Source: Shewanella cyperi
Lineage (GTDB): Bacteria > Pseudomonadota > Gammaproteobacteria > Enterobacterales > Shewanellaceae
Direction of reading: 5' to 3'
NCBI RefSeq assembly: GCF_017354985.1
Contig: NZ_CP071501.1
Span: 763,501 to 827,500, forward strand
DNA length: 64,000 nt
The position numbers and the translations under genes were made by a program. This document shows, piece by piece, positions 1 through 12,418 of the stretch. The notes beneath the pieces were generated by a model, which worked only from the letters and a program-made list of their open reading frames with translations, was not told the DNA's origin and made no database searches. Positions within the stretch are counted from its first letter, which is position 1, and each line of letters starts with the position of its first letter.

Positions 1-1
1 T

Positions 2-2714
<2,713 letters not shown>

Positions 2715-2728
<14 letters not shown>

Positions 2729-3746
2729 CATTCTGGTGGTGGACGACACCCCGGAAAATATCGACATTCTGGTGGGAATATTGGGGGATGAGTACAAGGT
2801 CAAGGTGGCCATTGACGGCCCCCGGGCCCTGGCATTGGCGCAGAAAGCGCTGCCGGATCTGATCCTGCTGGATGTGATGATGCCGGGCATGAACGGTTAC
2901 GAAGTCTGTCGGCGTCTGAAGCAGGAGCCGCTCACCAGCCATATCCCGGTGATCTTTGTCACCGCCCTGTCGGAGGTGGAGGATGAAACCCAGGGGTTTG
3001 CCCTCGGGGCCGTGGACTATATCACCAAGCCGGTCAGTGCCCCCATAGTCAAGGCCCGGGTGCGCAACCATCTGGCGCTGTACGATCAAAAGCGGCTGCT
3101 GGAGCAACAGGTGGCCGAGCGCACCCGCGAGCTGGAGCAGACCCGCTTTGAGATCATCCGCCGTCTGGGGCGGGCTGCCGAATACAAGGACAATGAAACC
3201 GGCCTGCACGTGGTGCGCATGAGCCACTACGCCCGCCTGTTGGCTGAGCAGCTGGGCTTGCCGCCCAAGTATTGCGAGCTCTTGTACAACGCCGCACCGA
3301 TGCACGACATAGGCAAGATAGGCACCCCGGATGCGGTGCTGAAGAAGCCCGCCAAGTTGGAAGCCGACGAGTGGCAGGTGATGCAGCAACACGCCGAAAT
3401 CGGTGCCGAGATCATAGGTGAACATGACGATCCCTTGCTGGAAATGTCACGCCGTATCGCCCTGACCCATCACGAAAAGTGGGATGGCAGCGGTTATCCC
3501 AAGGGTCTCAAGGGCACGGACATCCCCATCGAAGGGCGCATAGTGGCCATTGCCGATGTGTTTGATGCCCTGACCTCCATCCGCCCCTATAAGCAGGCCT
3601 GGAGCATAGAGGACACCATGGCACTGCTGGAGCGCGAGGCGGGCAAACACTTCGATCCCGAGTTGGTGGCCCAGTTCAAGCTGATCCTCGATAAGGTGAT
3701 AGCCGTACGGGACAAGTATATGGAGACGGATGGCGGGCCTGAGTAA
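2715..3746 (+). CDS. Response regulator with HD-GYP domain (putative c-di-GMP phosphodiesterase)
   Basis: This 343-residue protein has an N-terminal receiver domain (ILVVDD; phospho-acceptor Asp in [11 protein letters not shown]), a short coiled linker and a C-terminal HD-GYP domain. The metal-binding HD pair is in MHDIGKIG and the GYP signature in [13 protein letters not shown], so the catalytic residues of the RpfG type appear intact. HD-GYP proteins hydrolyse cyclic di-GMP in the cytoplasm. I chose the ATG at 2715 because it begins just before the receiver beta-1 strand. It lies inside the end of the upstream kinase gene, so translation is probably coupled and the two genes form one signalling unit. 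The longer frame from 2646 runs inside the kinase gene and is unlikely. Confidence 0.92.
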
Positions 3747-3761
3747 TCCTTAGCTGAAATA

Positions 3762-3791
3762 AACAAGGCGCCCGTGGGCGCCTTGTTTTTT
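3762..3791. terminator. Bidirectional intrinsic terminator
   Basis: A GC-rich hairpin (arms AACAAGGCGCCC / GGGCGCCTTGTT) is followed by a T run on the plus strand and mirrored by an A run on the other side. It sits between the convergent HD-GYP gene and ygfZ and can end both transcripts. Confidence 0.85.
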
Positions 3792-3804
3792 CGAGTTTGC
3801 CGCG

Positions 3805-4767
3805 TTAGGCCTGCTCAAGGCTGTAGGGCAGGGGCAGGGGACGCAGCTCGGCACCGAGGTCGTCCGCCAGGCGCAGCAGGGCATCGGCCGGGGTGTCGTT
3901 GGCCAGCACGGCCGTCAGCAGCACCTGGTTGTCGCGCTGTACCACTTCTATGATGTTACCCGCCTTGCGATGGCCCCCTTCAACGGCGATTTCCAGTGTG
4001 CTCTCCAGGCGCACCTTGGTGGCTGCCGTGCCCGACAGCACGTACAGGGCGCGCTTGTTGCCACCGCGGTAATGGGTGCGGGCCACGGTTTCCTGGCCCA
4101 TATAGCAGCCCTTGGTAAAGCTGATGCCATCCAGCGCCTGCAGGTTGCACATCTGCGGTATGTACTCGTTGGCATGGTTGGCCGCCAGGTTGGGGTAACC
4201 GTCGCGGATCTCCAGCGCCTGCCAGGCACTGGCGTCATAGAGAGGCTGACCGCTGCCGGCCACCAGGGCCTCGGCATCGGCCTTGGGCAATACCAGGATG
4301 TAGCGCGCCTTGTCCCGGATGACGGCGCCTTGCTCCAGGGCGGTCAAGGCCGAGTCACAGGGGCCGAATTTGGCTTCGACAAAGGCCTTGGCCTCGCTGC
4401 CCATCACCCCGAGCAGGGTCCAGTCGCCACTGGCATCCACCAGTTCGGCCTTGCTGAACACGGCGTATTTCTTCAGTTGCGGCAGGTCTATTTCCAGGGC
4501 GCTGCGGGGCATCATCAGCGCCAGGGCATCGCCCAGAGAAAAGGCGCGGAAACTGGCCAGCATGCGACCCTTGGGATCGCAATGGGCACCCCAGCACCAG
4601 GCGTCGCTGGCCAGAGAGCTGATGTCGGCGGTCACCTGACCGTGAATAAAGCTGCGGCCCTGCTCGCCGCTGATGCGGATAAGCCCCAGGTGGTTAAGCA
4701 GGCACAGCCCCAGGGCTGGGCCCTGGCTGTCCAGTGACCATTGGGGTTGGGATACTGTGAAGGTCAT
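3805..4767 (-). CDS. ygfZ: tRNA-modifying / folate-binding Fe-S assembly protein YgfZ
   Basis: This 320-residue GcvT-like protein carries the YgfZ signature K-G-C-Y-x-G-Q-E (KGCYMGQETVAR), whose Cys is conserved in the family. YgfZ proteins bind tetrahydrofolate and support MiaB-type Fe-S enzymes and other cluster proteins in the cytoplasm. An upstream ATG at 4794 is possible, but the ATG at 4767 has a good Shine-Dalgarno (AAAGGAA, about 7 nt away) and gives the expected N-terminus, so I use it. The gene lies downstream of serA in the same direction, but a terminator-like hairpin separates the two, so it probably has its own promoter. Confidence 0.93.
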   Translation of the reverse strand: MTFTVSQPQWSLDSQGPALGLCLLNHLGLIRISGEQGRSFIHGQVTADISSLASDAWCWGAHCDPKGRMLASFRAFSLGDALALMMPRSALEIDLPQLKKYAVFSKAELVDASGDWTLLGVMGSEAKAFVEAKFGPCDSALTALEQGAVIRDKARYILVLPKADAEALVAGSGQPLYDASAWQALEIRDGYPNLAANHANEYIPQMCNLQALDGISFTKGCYMGQETVARTHYRGGNKRALYVLSGTAATKVRLESTLEIAVEGGHRKAGNIIEVVQRDNQVLLTAVLANDTPADALLRLADDLGAELRPLPLPYSLEQA

Positions 4768-4854
4768 TGCGGATTCCTTTGGAAATAACGGCAAGTATGC
4801 CCGGATTGTAGCGGATTAAGCGTCTGACATTAAAGGGGCAGAAGCAAAGAGCGG

Positions 4855-4891
4855 CGGCAAAAACAAAAGGGGCACCATTGGCGCCCCTTTT
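4855..4891 (-). terminator. Intrinsic terminator of serA
   Basis: On the minus strand the arms AAAAGGGGC and GCCCCTTTT form a hairpin followed by GTTTTTG. It lies just past the serA stop codon and ends serA transcription before ygfZ. Confidence 0.8.
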
Positions 4892-4907
4892 AACCATGCC
4901 CAGCTTA

Positions 4908-6137
4908 TCAGTACAACAGGCGGGTACGGATTGTGCCTTCGATGGCCTTCATTTGTTCCAGGGCCTCTTCGGCCTGGTGAGTGTCCACTTCCATTACCAC
5001 GTAACCTATCTCGGCGGTGGTTTGCAGGTACTGGGCCGAGATGTTGATGCTCTTCTCGGAGAAGGCCTGGTTAATCTTGATCAGAATACCGGGGCGGTTT
5101 TTATGTATGTGCAGCAGACGCGAGGTGCCCTTGTGCAGCGGCAGGGAAACCTCGGGGAAGTTCACCGCAGACACTGTACTGCCGTTGTCCGAGTACTTGG
5201 CCAGCTTGCCGGCCACTTCGATGCCTATGTTTTCCTGGGCTTCTTCTGTGCTGCCACCCACGTGCGGGGTGAGGATCACATTGTCGAGGCCGCGCAGGGG
5301 GCTGATGAATTCGTCGGTGTTGGACTTGGGCTCCACCGGGAACACGTCGATGGCGGCACCGGCCAGATGCTCTTCCTTGAGGGCGGCGGTCAGGGCATCA
5401 ATGTCGACCACAGTGCCGCGGGAAGCGTTGATCAAAATGCTGCCCTTGCGCATGGTGGCCAGCTCTTCGGGGCCGATCATGTTCTTGGTCTGTGGGGTCT
5501 CGGGTACGTGCAGGCTGACCACGTCGGCCTGGGCCAGCAGTTGCTCCATGGAGTGAATTTGCTGGGCATTACCCAGCGGCAGCTTGTCTTCGATATCGAA
5601 GAACACCACCCGCATACCCAGGGTTTCCGCCAGGATCCCCAGTTGGGTACCTATGTGGCCATAGCCAATCACACCCAGGGTCTTGCCGCGCACTTCGAAG
5701 CTGCCGTTGGCGCTCTTGAGCCAGCCACCGCGGTGGGCCAGGGCGTTACGCTGGGGTATGCCGCGCATCAGCATAATGATCTCACCCAGTACCAGCTCGG
5801 CAACGCTGCGGGTGTTGGAGAAGGGGGCGTTGAACACAGGGACACCGGCCAGTTCGGCGGCCTTGAGGTCCACCTGGTTGGTACCGATACAGAAGCAGCC
5901 TATGCCCACCAGTTTCTCGGCCCTGGCCAGCACTTCGGCGCTCAGGTGGGTGCGGGAGCGGATCCCGACAAAGTGGGCATCTTTAATCGAAGCGATCAGC
6001 TCATCCTCCGCCAGGGAGGCCTTGTGATACTCGATATTGGTGTAACCTGCGCGCTCGAATACATTCACCGCAGACTGGTGGACGCCTTCCAACAACAGGA
6101 TCTTGATTTTATCCTTGTCCAGCGAGTGTTTCGCCAT
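4908..6137 (-). CDS. serA: D-3-phosphoglycerate dehydrogenase
   Basis: SerA catalyses the NAD-dependent first step of serine synthesis, 3-phosphoglycerate to 3-phosphohydroxypyruvate, in the cytoplasm. The 409-residue protein has the same length class as E. coli SerA (about 410). It shows the substrate loop GCFCIGTNQVDL, the Rossmann motif GYGHIGTQLG, the catalytic His region TPHVGGSTEEAQ and a C-terminal ACT domain (about 335-409, HKNRPGILIKINQAF). The ACT domain is the site of serine feedback inhibition in this family. The ATG at 6137 gives the canonical start MAKHSLDKDKIKILLLEG. A terminator follows the gene. Confidence 0.97.
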   Translation of the reverse strand: MAKHSLDKDKIKILLLEGVHQSAVNVFERAGYTNIEYHKASLAEDELIASIKDAHFVGIRSRTHLSAEVLARAEKLVGIGCFCIGTNQVDLKAAELAGVPVFNAPFSNTRSVAELVLGEIIMLMRGIPQRNALAHRGGWLKSANGSFEVRGKTLGVIGYGHIGTQLGILAETLGMRVVFFDIEDKLPLGNAQQIHSMEQLLAQADVVSLHVPETPQTKNMIGPEELATMRKGSILINASRGTVVDIDALTAALKEEHLAGAAIDVFPVEPKSNTDEFISPLRGLDNVILTPHVGGSTEEAQENIGIEVAGKLAKYSDNGSTVSAVNFPEVSLPLHKGTSRLLHIHKNRPGILIKINQAFSEKSINISAQYLQTTAEIGYVVMEVDTHQAEEALEQMKAIEGTIRTRLLY

Positions 6138-6299
6138 CTGTTGATACCCTCTTCGTTTTAGGAATTATGCTTATGCTATGTGCTATGCTGACTGCCAACT
6201 GCCAGCACAAATTAGCATTTTTTTAACCTGCTGTGGAGGGCTGGACGGCTAAAGTGTTTATTCCAATTTTAGAACAATATCGTATAAGAGGTCCGTTCT

Positions 6300-6899
6300 T
6301 TGTATAAACCCTTAATATGGCTGGGCAGCTACCTGGCAATCTTGCTCTGGTCCCTTTACCAACCCCACGATGGTTTTACCTGGTTTTTAGAAGCGGTACC
6401 TGCACTCGTCGCCCTGCCGCTGCTGGCCCTGACCCGCAAACGCTTTCCTCTGACGCCCCTGGCCTATGTGTTGGTGTTGCTGCACTGCAGCATATTGTTT
6501 GTAGGTGCCCACTATACCTATGCCGAGGTGCCGCTGTTTGACAGCCTGGCCCAGTGGATGGGGAGCGAACGCAACAATTACGACAAGCTGGGGCACCTGG
6601 CCCAGGGCTTTGTACCCGTAATACTGGCGCGGGAAATCATGCTGCGAAAGCAGGCGGTGAAACCCGGGGCCTGGTGTCATTTCCTGTGTCTGTGTTTTGT
6701 GCTGGCCCTGTCGGCCTTCTATGAACTTATCGAATGGTGGGTGGCGGTAGCCACCGGGGACAGTGCCGAGGCGTTTCTCGGCACCCAGGGTTATGTCTGG
6801 GACACCCAGTCCGACATGCTGATGGCGCTGCTCGGTGGCATGCTGGCATTGCTGCTGTTTAACCGTATGCATGACCGTCAGTTGCAAAAAATTACCTAA
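6300..6899 (+). CDS. DUF2238 family inner-membrane protein (YjdF-like)
   Basis: This 199-residue, very hydrophobic protein has about six predicted membrane segments. Conserved polar positions lie between them (YDKLGHLAQGF, FYELIEWWVA, GTQGYVWDTQSDM), the pattern I associate with the DUF2238/YjdF family. Its function is not known. The frame starts with TTG at 6300, which has AAGAGG about 8 nt upstream; no ATG lies near the N-terminal membrane segment. It is divergent from serA and followed by a 250-bp gap, so it is probably a single-gene transcript. Confidence 0.8.
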   Translation: MYKPLIWLGSYLAILLWSLYQPHDGFTWFLEAVPALVALPLLALTRKRFPLTPLAYVLVLLHCSILFVGAHYTYAEVPLFDSLAQWMGSERNNYDKLGHLAQGFVPVILAREIMLRKQAVKPGAWCHFLCLCFVLALSAFYELIEWWVAVATGDSAEAFLGTQGYVWDTQSDMLMALLGGMLALLLFNRMHDRQLQKIT

Positions 6900-7151
6900 T
6901 ATTATCAATTGCTTCTATTGTGACAGTTCAAATAAAATCCAACTAGTGATTGTGATTCAACGGCTTAGCCTTTGGGTGTTTATCAAGCTCGTCAGAATCA
7001 TACTTTGGACTGATGGAGTTATGCTTTGCCGGCAGCACAATCTAGCCCGAGTAACAGAATTAACTATAAAGGCCAGAACATGGAATGTTGGCCACAGAAT
7101 TACCTGAGTAATGCCACAAAACCATAAGAGACTTTTCAGGGAGAAAAGCAG

Positions 7152-7811
7152 ATGAGTAACATCAATGAGCTAATTTTTGTTCATCAGGTCGCAGCCCCTT
7201 GCCATCTGGCCATGCTGGCCGAGTCCATAGGTTTGAAGACCCGGGTGGTACGTCACGCCGCTGAGCTGGAGCCCAGCGGTAATCCCAATGCGTTTTATCT
7301 GATAGCCCAAAAAGGGTCGGCACTGGATAACCAGGGCATTCCCTTGCTGGCCAGTCGCCTGGTTCAGCATGTACCCGTGGCCCTGTATCACGTGGACCGT
7401 AGTGCCCTGGAGCCCGAGGCCGCCCTCTTGATGGGGATCCGTGGTCTGCTGTATGCGGATCAGCGTCTCGACCTTATGCTCACCGGGCTGCGCAAGATGG
7501 TGGCCGATGAGCTGTGGTTCGAGCGGCCGCTTATCAGCAAGGTGTTCCGGCAGTTGGTTAAAAAGCTCGATAGCCGCGAATCCCAGACCCACGACAGCCT
7601 GGCGGCGCTGCAGTCCCTTACCAATCGCGAGCGCACCATAATCCAGTTGGTGTCCAGCGGTGCCCGCAACAGGGAAATCGCCGATAACCTGTGTATCAGC
7701 GAGCACACGGTCAAGGCCCATATTTCCTCGATTTTCAAAAAGACCGAATCCCGTAACAGGGTAGAGTTATTGCGCTGGGCCCAGAATCACCAGCAATATT
7801 TCAGTCTCTGA
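7152..7811 (+). CDS. LuxR/CsgD-like transcriptional regulator
   Basis: This 219-residue protein has a C-terminal LuxR-type helix-turn-helix (about 150-212: LTNRERTIIQLVSSG, NREIADNLCISEHTVKAHISSIF). Its N-terminal half is a degenerate receiver-like domain lacking the usual phospho-acceptor site. The linker motif LWFERPLISK resembles the region preceding the DNA-binding domain in CsgD/VpsT regulators of biofilm matrix, some of which bind cyclic di-GMP. The ATG at 7152 has a strong AGGGAGA ribosome site. The next gene on the same strand, after a long AT-rich gap, is the extracellular nuclease exeM. A role in biofilm or extracellular DNA control is an inference from family and position. Confidence 0.85.
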   Translation: MSNINELIFVHQVAAPCHLAMLAESIGLKTRVVRHAAELEPSGNPNAFYLIAQKGSALDNQGIPLLASRLVQHVPVALYHVDRSALEPEAALLMGIRGLLYADQRLDLMLTGLRKMVADELWFERPLISKVFRQLVKKLDSRESQTHDSLAALQSLTNRERTIIQLVSSGARNREIADNLCISEHTVKAHISSIFKKTESRNRVELLRWAQNHQQYFSL

Positions 7812-8211
7812 TTTAATCGCATTGTGTACCATGAAATCGACAAGTTTATGGTGCACAATGCTATTTAAATACCGTATTTAATTCCGTTATTTGTTGATTA
7901 AAATACCGGCGTTTGAATTTGCCCGTGTGAATCTAATTTACCATGCTGGATATATTAAGTCGGCTATTAAGATTATATCGCGTCTTGGCTGTTTTCTGCT
8001 TAATTTATGTTTTTATTGGTTTTCATCTTTAAGTCTTGATTTGACTGTTCTTTTATCTGTAAAAAAGATCATATTTATCCGTGTGTTATACGCTTTAATT
8101 CCATTGATGAACTGTGATCTTTCCCCTTCTTTTAGTTGATTATCTTTGGGACAATCCCGCCGCTCGTTAATTAAGAATAACGACAATATTATAAATACAG
8201 GGGTTGAAAAT
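7812..8211 (+). other. 400-bp AT-rich intergenic region upstream of exeM
   Basis: This stretch is markedly richer in A and T than its surroundings and has no convincing gene. It begins with a long hairpin (7819-7861) just after the regulator stop and ends with the exeM ribosome site AGGGG near 8200. A weak -35-like TTGACT lies at 8041, without a good -10 at the right distance. The size and composition suggest a regulated promoter region. Confidence 0.5.
7819..7861. repeat. Inverted repeat, 14-bp arms
   Basis: Arms GCATTGTGTACCAT and ATGGTGCACAATGC are complementary apart from one G-T pair and are separated by 15 nt. There is no T run directly after the hairpin, so it is either a weak terminator of the LuxR-like gene or an operator or RNA structure in the exeM control region. 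Confidence 0.65.
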
Positions 8212-10827
8212 ATGGATAACGTTAACAAGCTGACAGCCATAGCGCTGGCAGTGGCTTCGGCTTTGCCTGTGATGGCCAATGCCGATGTGATGATCACCGA
8301 ATATGTCGAAGGCAGTTCCAATAACAAGGCCATCGAACTCTATAACAGCGGCGATGCCGCCGTGGATCTGACCGGCTATAAGCTGGTGCGCTACAAAGAC
8401 GGCGCCACAGATCCGCTGGACATGGTGTTGCTGGACGGCAAGAGCCTGGCACCCAAGGCCATCAAGGTCATATTGCACCCAAGCGCGGCCATTACCCTGC
8501 CGGCCGGCACCGACTCCATGACTGGCGATCTCTACTTCAACGGTGGTGACGCCGTGGGCCTGCTGAAAGACGGCGTGGTGGTGGATCTGGTGGGCGCAGT
8601 ACCTACACCCCTGGATTGGGGCAAGGACATCACCCTGGCCCGCAAGAGCACGGCCCTGAGCGCCAGCGCCAGCTTCAACGCCGCCAACTGGGACAGCCTG
8701 CCTAATGACAGCTTCGCCGGCCTTGGCAGCCTCGAAGGTGCAGCCGCCCCTGAGGTACCCGCATTCAGCTGCGCCGGTGCCAAACTGACACCCATCTATG
8801 ATATCCAGGGCGCAGGCGCTTCCAGCCCCCTGGTGCCCGAAGGCAAGTTTGAGTCCGACAACGAAGTCACGGTTCGCGGTGTGGTCAGTGCCCGCGGTGA
8901 AAGCCTGTTCAAGGGCTTCTACCTGACCGACGTAAAGGGCGACAACTCGCCCTACACCTCTGATGGCATATTTGTATTCCTCGGTGAAGCCGCCCCGGAA
9001 GCCATTCAGCCCGGCGTTGAGGTGTGTGTTCAGGGTAAGGTGAAGGAATACTTCGGTCTGACCCAGCTGGACATCAAGGCCGACAAGAAATTTGAACTGG
9101 GCGCCGCCGGTGATGTTCCTGCGGCCGTGCCTTTCTATGTGGCCGATGGCGAAGGACTGGAGCAAGCGCTGGAGCGCTACGAGGGCATGAAAGTGGTACT
9201 GGATGCCGGCAGTGACATCAAGGTCAGCCGTACCTTCAGCTACGACTATGCGGCCCGTCGCAACAACATCATGCTGTCCCACAAGGCGCCGCTGATGAAG
9301 CCGACCCAGGTTTACCCCGCCCTGACCGAAGAGGCCATGGCGCTGGAAAAAGCCAACCGCGCCAATGAGCTGTTCCTGGAATCCGACTATAAGGCCGCCA
9401 ACGGCGTGGTGCCTTATATGCCGGACTTCAATGCCGAAACCGGTTATATCCGGGTGGGCGATCAACTGACCCACCTTGAAGGCATGGTGGGTTACAGCTA
9501 CAACGAGTACCGCCTGGTGGCCACCAATACCATCAGCGCCGGTGACATACTGCGTGGCGACGACCGCACCCAGGCCCCGAGTGTTGCCACCAAGGGTGAT
9601 ATCCGGGTCGCCAGCTTCAACGTGCTCAACTTCTTCAACGACGTGGTGGGCGGCGATGCCAACCCGACGGGCAGTAACCGCGGTGCCCTGACCGAAGAAG
9701 AAATGCTGCTGCAACGCACCAAGATAGTGAATGCCATCAGTGCCATGAATGCCGATATCGTCGGCCTGATGGAAATCGGCAACAACGGCTTTGGTGAGCT
9801 GAGCGCCATCCGCAACCTGGTGGATGCCCTCAACGCGCAGCAGGATACCGGCAACCAATACAGCTTCGTTGAAATCGCCGATGCCGACAAATATGACGGC
9901 AAGTATTTCGCTGAAGATGCCATTACCGTGGGCATGCTGTACCGCGCCGCCCGGGTGACCCCAGAGGGGGATGCCTTTGTGATTGTCACCCCGGAGCAGC
10001 ACGCCGCCGCCGGTGTCGCCACCCGCCAAAGTGGTGAGACAGTGGAAACCAGTCCTGCCCAGGACAAGTACCAGCGTCACAGCCTGGGACAGCGCTTCAA
10101 GATCCACGATGACTCCCTGACCGTGGTGGTAAACCACCTCAAGTCCAAGGGCTCGGGCTGTCTGGAAGACTGGCTGAACTTTGAAGACAAGGTCGATCCC
10201 GCCCACCTGCAGGGCAAGTGCAACGACTTCCGCGTCTCCGCCGCCAAGGTGATCGGTGAGGCCCTGAAGGATGTGGACGGCGACCTGCTGGTGATAGGCG
10301 ATCTCAATGCCTACGGTCTGGAAGATCCTGTGCGGGTGCTGACAGACTATGATGCGGCGAACTCGGATCGCGCCATCAAGACGGCATCCTGGACCACGCT
10401 CAATGGCAAGGTGTACGAGCGTGAGGGCTCAGTGGTTGAAAAGGGTTATGGCCTGATCAACCTCAACACCCAGGCTCACGGCGCCGATACCTATTCCTAC
10501 AGCTACAATGGTGAGCTTGGCAATCTGGACCACGCCCTGGCCAACGCCAGCCTGGCCAAGCGCCTGGTGGACATAGAGGATTGGCACATCAACTCGGTTG
10601 AATCCAACCTGTTTGAATATGGCAAGAAATTCACCGGTGAACTGGCCAAATCCGAGAACGCCTTCTCGGCTTCCGACCATGACCCTGTGATTGTGGCCCT
10701 GAGCTATCCGGCCCCGGTTGAGCCAGTCACCCCCGAGCCCGTGGCACCGGCAGACAAGGGCGGTGCCCTAGGCGGTCTGGCCCTGGCCATGCTGTCACTG
10801 CTGGGACTGCGTCGCCGCGTGCGCTGA
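8212..10827 (+). CDS. exeM: ExeM/NucH-type extracellular nuclease with GlyGly-CTERM
   Basis: This 871-residue secreted endonuclease is probably used to degrade extracellular DNA for nutrition or biofilm turnover. In order it has a signal peptide (residues 1-24, ending VMANA), a lamin-tail-like domain (ITEYVEGSSNNKAIELYN), an OB-fold region (about 200-330), an endonuclease/exonuclease/phosphatase domain (about 465-835: VASFNVLNFFND, GLMEIGNNGFG, VNHLKSKGSGC, GDLNAYG, ASDHDPV) and a C-terminal tail GGALGGLALAMLSLLGLRRRVR. That tail has the small-residue/hydrophobic/basic pattern of GlyGly-CTERM sorting signals processed by rhombosortase. The ATG at 8212 has AGGGG upstream and starts the signal peptide; a longer TTG frame at 8146 does not. 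A strong terminator follows. Confidence 0.92.
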   Translation: MDNVNKLTAIALAVASALPVMANADVMITEYVEGSSNNKAIELYNSGDAAVDLTGYKLVRYKDGATDPLDMVLLDGKSLAPKAIKVILHPSAAITLPAGTDSMTGDLYFNGGDAVGLLKDGVVVDLVGAVPTPLDWGKDITLARKSTALSASASFNAANWDSLPNDSFAGLGSLEGAAAPEVPAFSCAGAKLTPIYDIQGAGASSPLVPEGKFESDNEVTVRGVVSARGESLFKGFYLTDVKGDNSPYTSDGIFVFLGEAAPEAIQPGVEVCVQGKVKEYFGLTQLDIKADKKFELGAAGDVPAAVPFYVADGEGLEQALERYEGMKVVLDAGSDIKVSRTFSYDYAARRNNIMLSHKAPLMKPTQVYPALTEEAMALEKANRANELFLESDYKAANGVVPYMPDFNAETGYIRVGDQLTHLEGMVGYSYNEYRLVATNTISAGDILRGDDRTQAPSVATKGDIRVASFNVLNFFNDVVGGDANPTGSNRGALTEEEMLLQRTKIVNAISAMNADIVGLMEIGNNGFGELSAIRNLVDALNAQQDTGNQYSFVEIADADKYDGKYFAEDAITVGMLYRAARVTPEGDAFVIVTPEQHAAAGVATRQSGETVETSPAQDKYQRHSLGQRFKIHDDSLTVVVNHLKSKGSGCLEDWLNFEDKVDPAHLQGKCNDFRVSAAKVIGEALKDVDGDLLVIGDLNAYGLEDPVRVLTDYDAANSDRAIKTASWTTLNGKVYEREGSVVEKGYGLINLNTQAHGADTYSYSYNGELGNLDHALANASLAKRLVDIEDWHINSVESNLFEYGKKFTGELAKSENAFSASDHDPVIVALSYPAPVEPVTPEPVAPADKGGALGGLALAMLSLLGLRRRVR

Positions 10828-10857
10828 TGCGTCTTGACTGATGTAGCTTGATTGAGC

Positions 10858-10888
10858 AAACGCCCTGCAATGCAGGGCGTTTTTATTT
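10858..10888 (+). terminator. Intrinsic terminator of exeM
   Basis: Hairpin CGCCCTGCA / TGCAGGGCG followed by TTTTTATTT. Confidence 0.88.
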
Positions 10889-10923
10889 CTGCCCTTTGGC
10901 TTTACCACCAGAGACAGGGCAAT

Positions 10924-10951
10924 AAAAAGGGAGCCCTTGGGCTCCCTTTTT
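10924..10951 (-). terminator. Intrinsic terminator of pntAB
   Basis: On the minus strand, AAAAAGGGAGCCC / GGGCTCCCTTTTT lies directly beyond the pntB stop codon. Confidence 0.85.
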
Positions 10952-10964
10952 AACTTTCATTGGC

Positions 10965-12407
10965 TTACAGGGCCTTCAGGATGGCCTCAACGCTGGCCTT
11001 GGCATCGCCAAACAGCATCTGGGTGTTGTCCTTGAAGAACAGCGGATTCTGCACCCCGGCGTAGCCGGTATTCATGGAGCGTTTGAAGCCGATAACTGTA
11101 TGGGCCTTCCACACTTCCAGCACAGGCATACCGGCGATGGGGCTGCCCGGATCTTCCATCGCCGCCGGGTTGACCGTGTCATTGGCGCCAATCACCAGCA
11201 CAGTGTCTGTCTCTTCGAAATCCTCGTTGATCTCGTCCATCTCCAACACTATGTCGTAGGGTACCTTGGCTTCCGCCAGCAACACGTTCATGTGCCCCGG
11301 CAGGCGACCGGCCACCGGGTGGATACCAAAGCGTACCTTGACCCCAAGATTGCGCAGCTTCTGGGTGATTTCCGCCACAGGATACTGGGCCTGGGCCACC
11401 GCCATGCCGTAGCCTGGGGTGATGATCACCGAGCTTGAGCCCTTGAGCAGCTCGGCCACTTCCTCGGCATTGGTCTCGCGGTATTCGCCCATTTCCTCAC
11501 TGCTGGCGGAACTGCTGCTGTCGCTGCCAAAGCCACCGGCAATCACAGAAATGAAGGAGCGGTTCATGGCCTTACACATGATGTAAGACAGAATGGCACC
11601 CGAGCTGCCCACCAGAGCGCCTGTGACAATCAGCAGATCGTTGGACAGCATAAAGCCCGCCGCTGCGGCTGCCCAGCCAGAGTAGGAGTTGAGCATGGAC
11701 ACCACCACCGGCATGTCGGCGCCGCCTATGCTGGCAACCAGGTGCCAGCCGAAGGCAAAGGCGATAAGGGTCATGATCATCAGCGGCCAGAAGGCGCCAC
11801 CCACATGGACAAACTGCAGCATCAGACCTATGGACACCAGGGCCGCCAGCAGGTTCAGCTTGTGGCGGTGTGGCAGCATCAAAGGTTTGGAGGAGATGAT
11901 GCCGCGCAGCTTGCCAAAGGCCACCACTGAGCCGGTAAAGGTCACGGCGCCGATAAAGACCCCGAGGAAGACTTCCACCAGGTGGATATTGAGCATGGCG
12001 CCATCGAGGCTGTGCTTGCCGAGGTTGGCGAAGGCTTCAAGCTCATGTTTGCCGAAAAGTTCGTTCACCGCCTGGGGATGCAGGTCGATAAAGCTGCTCC
12101 AGCCCACCAACACGGCCGCCATACCCACAAAGCTGTGCAGTATGGCCACCAGTTCCGGCATCTCGGTCATTTCCACCTTGAGTGCCAGACGCACGCCGAT
12201 GGCGCCGCCTATGACCATGGCGAGAATGATCCACTCGACCCCGGCGGTATTCGGGTTGAATATGGTGGCGGCCAGCGCCAGTCCCATACCTATGATGCCG
12301 AACAGGTTACCGTGTTTGGCGCTTTCTTGTTTGGACAAACCCGCCAGGCTCAAAATAAAGCACACGGCGGCAATAATATAGGCTGCTGTTACCAGTCCTT
12401 GAGACAC
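10965..12407 (-). CDS. pntB: NAD(P) transhydrogenase subunit beta
   Basis: PntB is the membrane and NADP(H)-binding subunit of the proton-translocating transhydrogenase, which uses the proton gradient to reduce NADP+ with NADH. The 480-residue protein has about nine membrane helices in its first 280 residues. A soluble NADP-binding dIII domain follows ([57 protein letters not shown]). It is slightly longer than the E. coli protein (about 462). It follows pntA by 11 bp in the same operon. Confidence 0.97.
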   Translation of the reverse strand: MSQGLVTAAYIIAAVCFILSLAGLSKQESAKHGNLFGIIGMGLALAATIFNPNTAGVEWIILAMVIGGAIGVRLALKVEMTEMPELVAILHSFVGMAAVLVGWSSFIDLHPQAVNELFGKHELEAFANLGKHSLDGAMLNIHLVEVFLGVFIGAVTFTGSVVAFGKLRGIISSKPLMLPHRHKLNLLAALVSIGLMLQFVHVGGAFWPLMIMTLIAFAFGWHLVASIGGADMPVVVSMLNSYSGWAAAAAGFMLSNDLLIVTGALVGSSGAILSYIMCKAMNRSFISVIAGGFGSDSSSSASSEEMGEYRETNAEEVAELLKGSSSVIITPGYGMAVAQAQYPVAEITQKLRNLGVKVRFGIHPVAGRLPGHMNVLLAEAKVPYDIVLEMDEINEDFEETDTVLVIGANDTVNPAAMEDPGSPIAGMPVLEVWKAHTVIGFKRSMNTGYAGVQNPLFFKDNTQMLFGDAKASVEAILKAL

Positions 12408-12418
12408 GATAAACCCCC

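Noticed and set aside
4878..6161. 427-codon plus-strand frame opposite serA
   Set aside because: Antisense shadow of serA with no domain signature.
7891..8139. 82-codon hydrophobic frame upstream of exeM
   Set aside because: Starts without a ribosome site in very AT-rich DNA, where hydrophobic codons arise by composition.
8167..10206. 679-codon minus-strand frame opposite exeM
   Set aside because: Antisense shadow of a clear gene; low-complexity composition and no recognisable motif.
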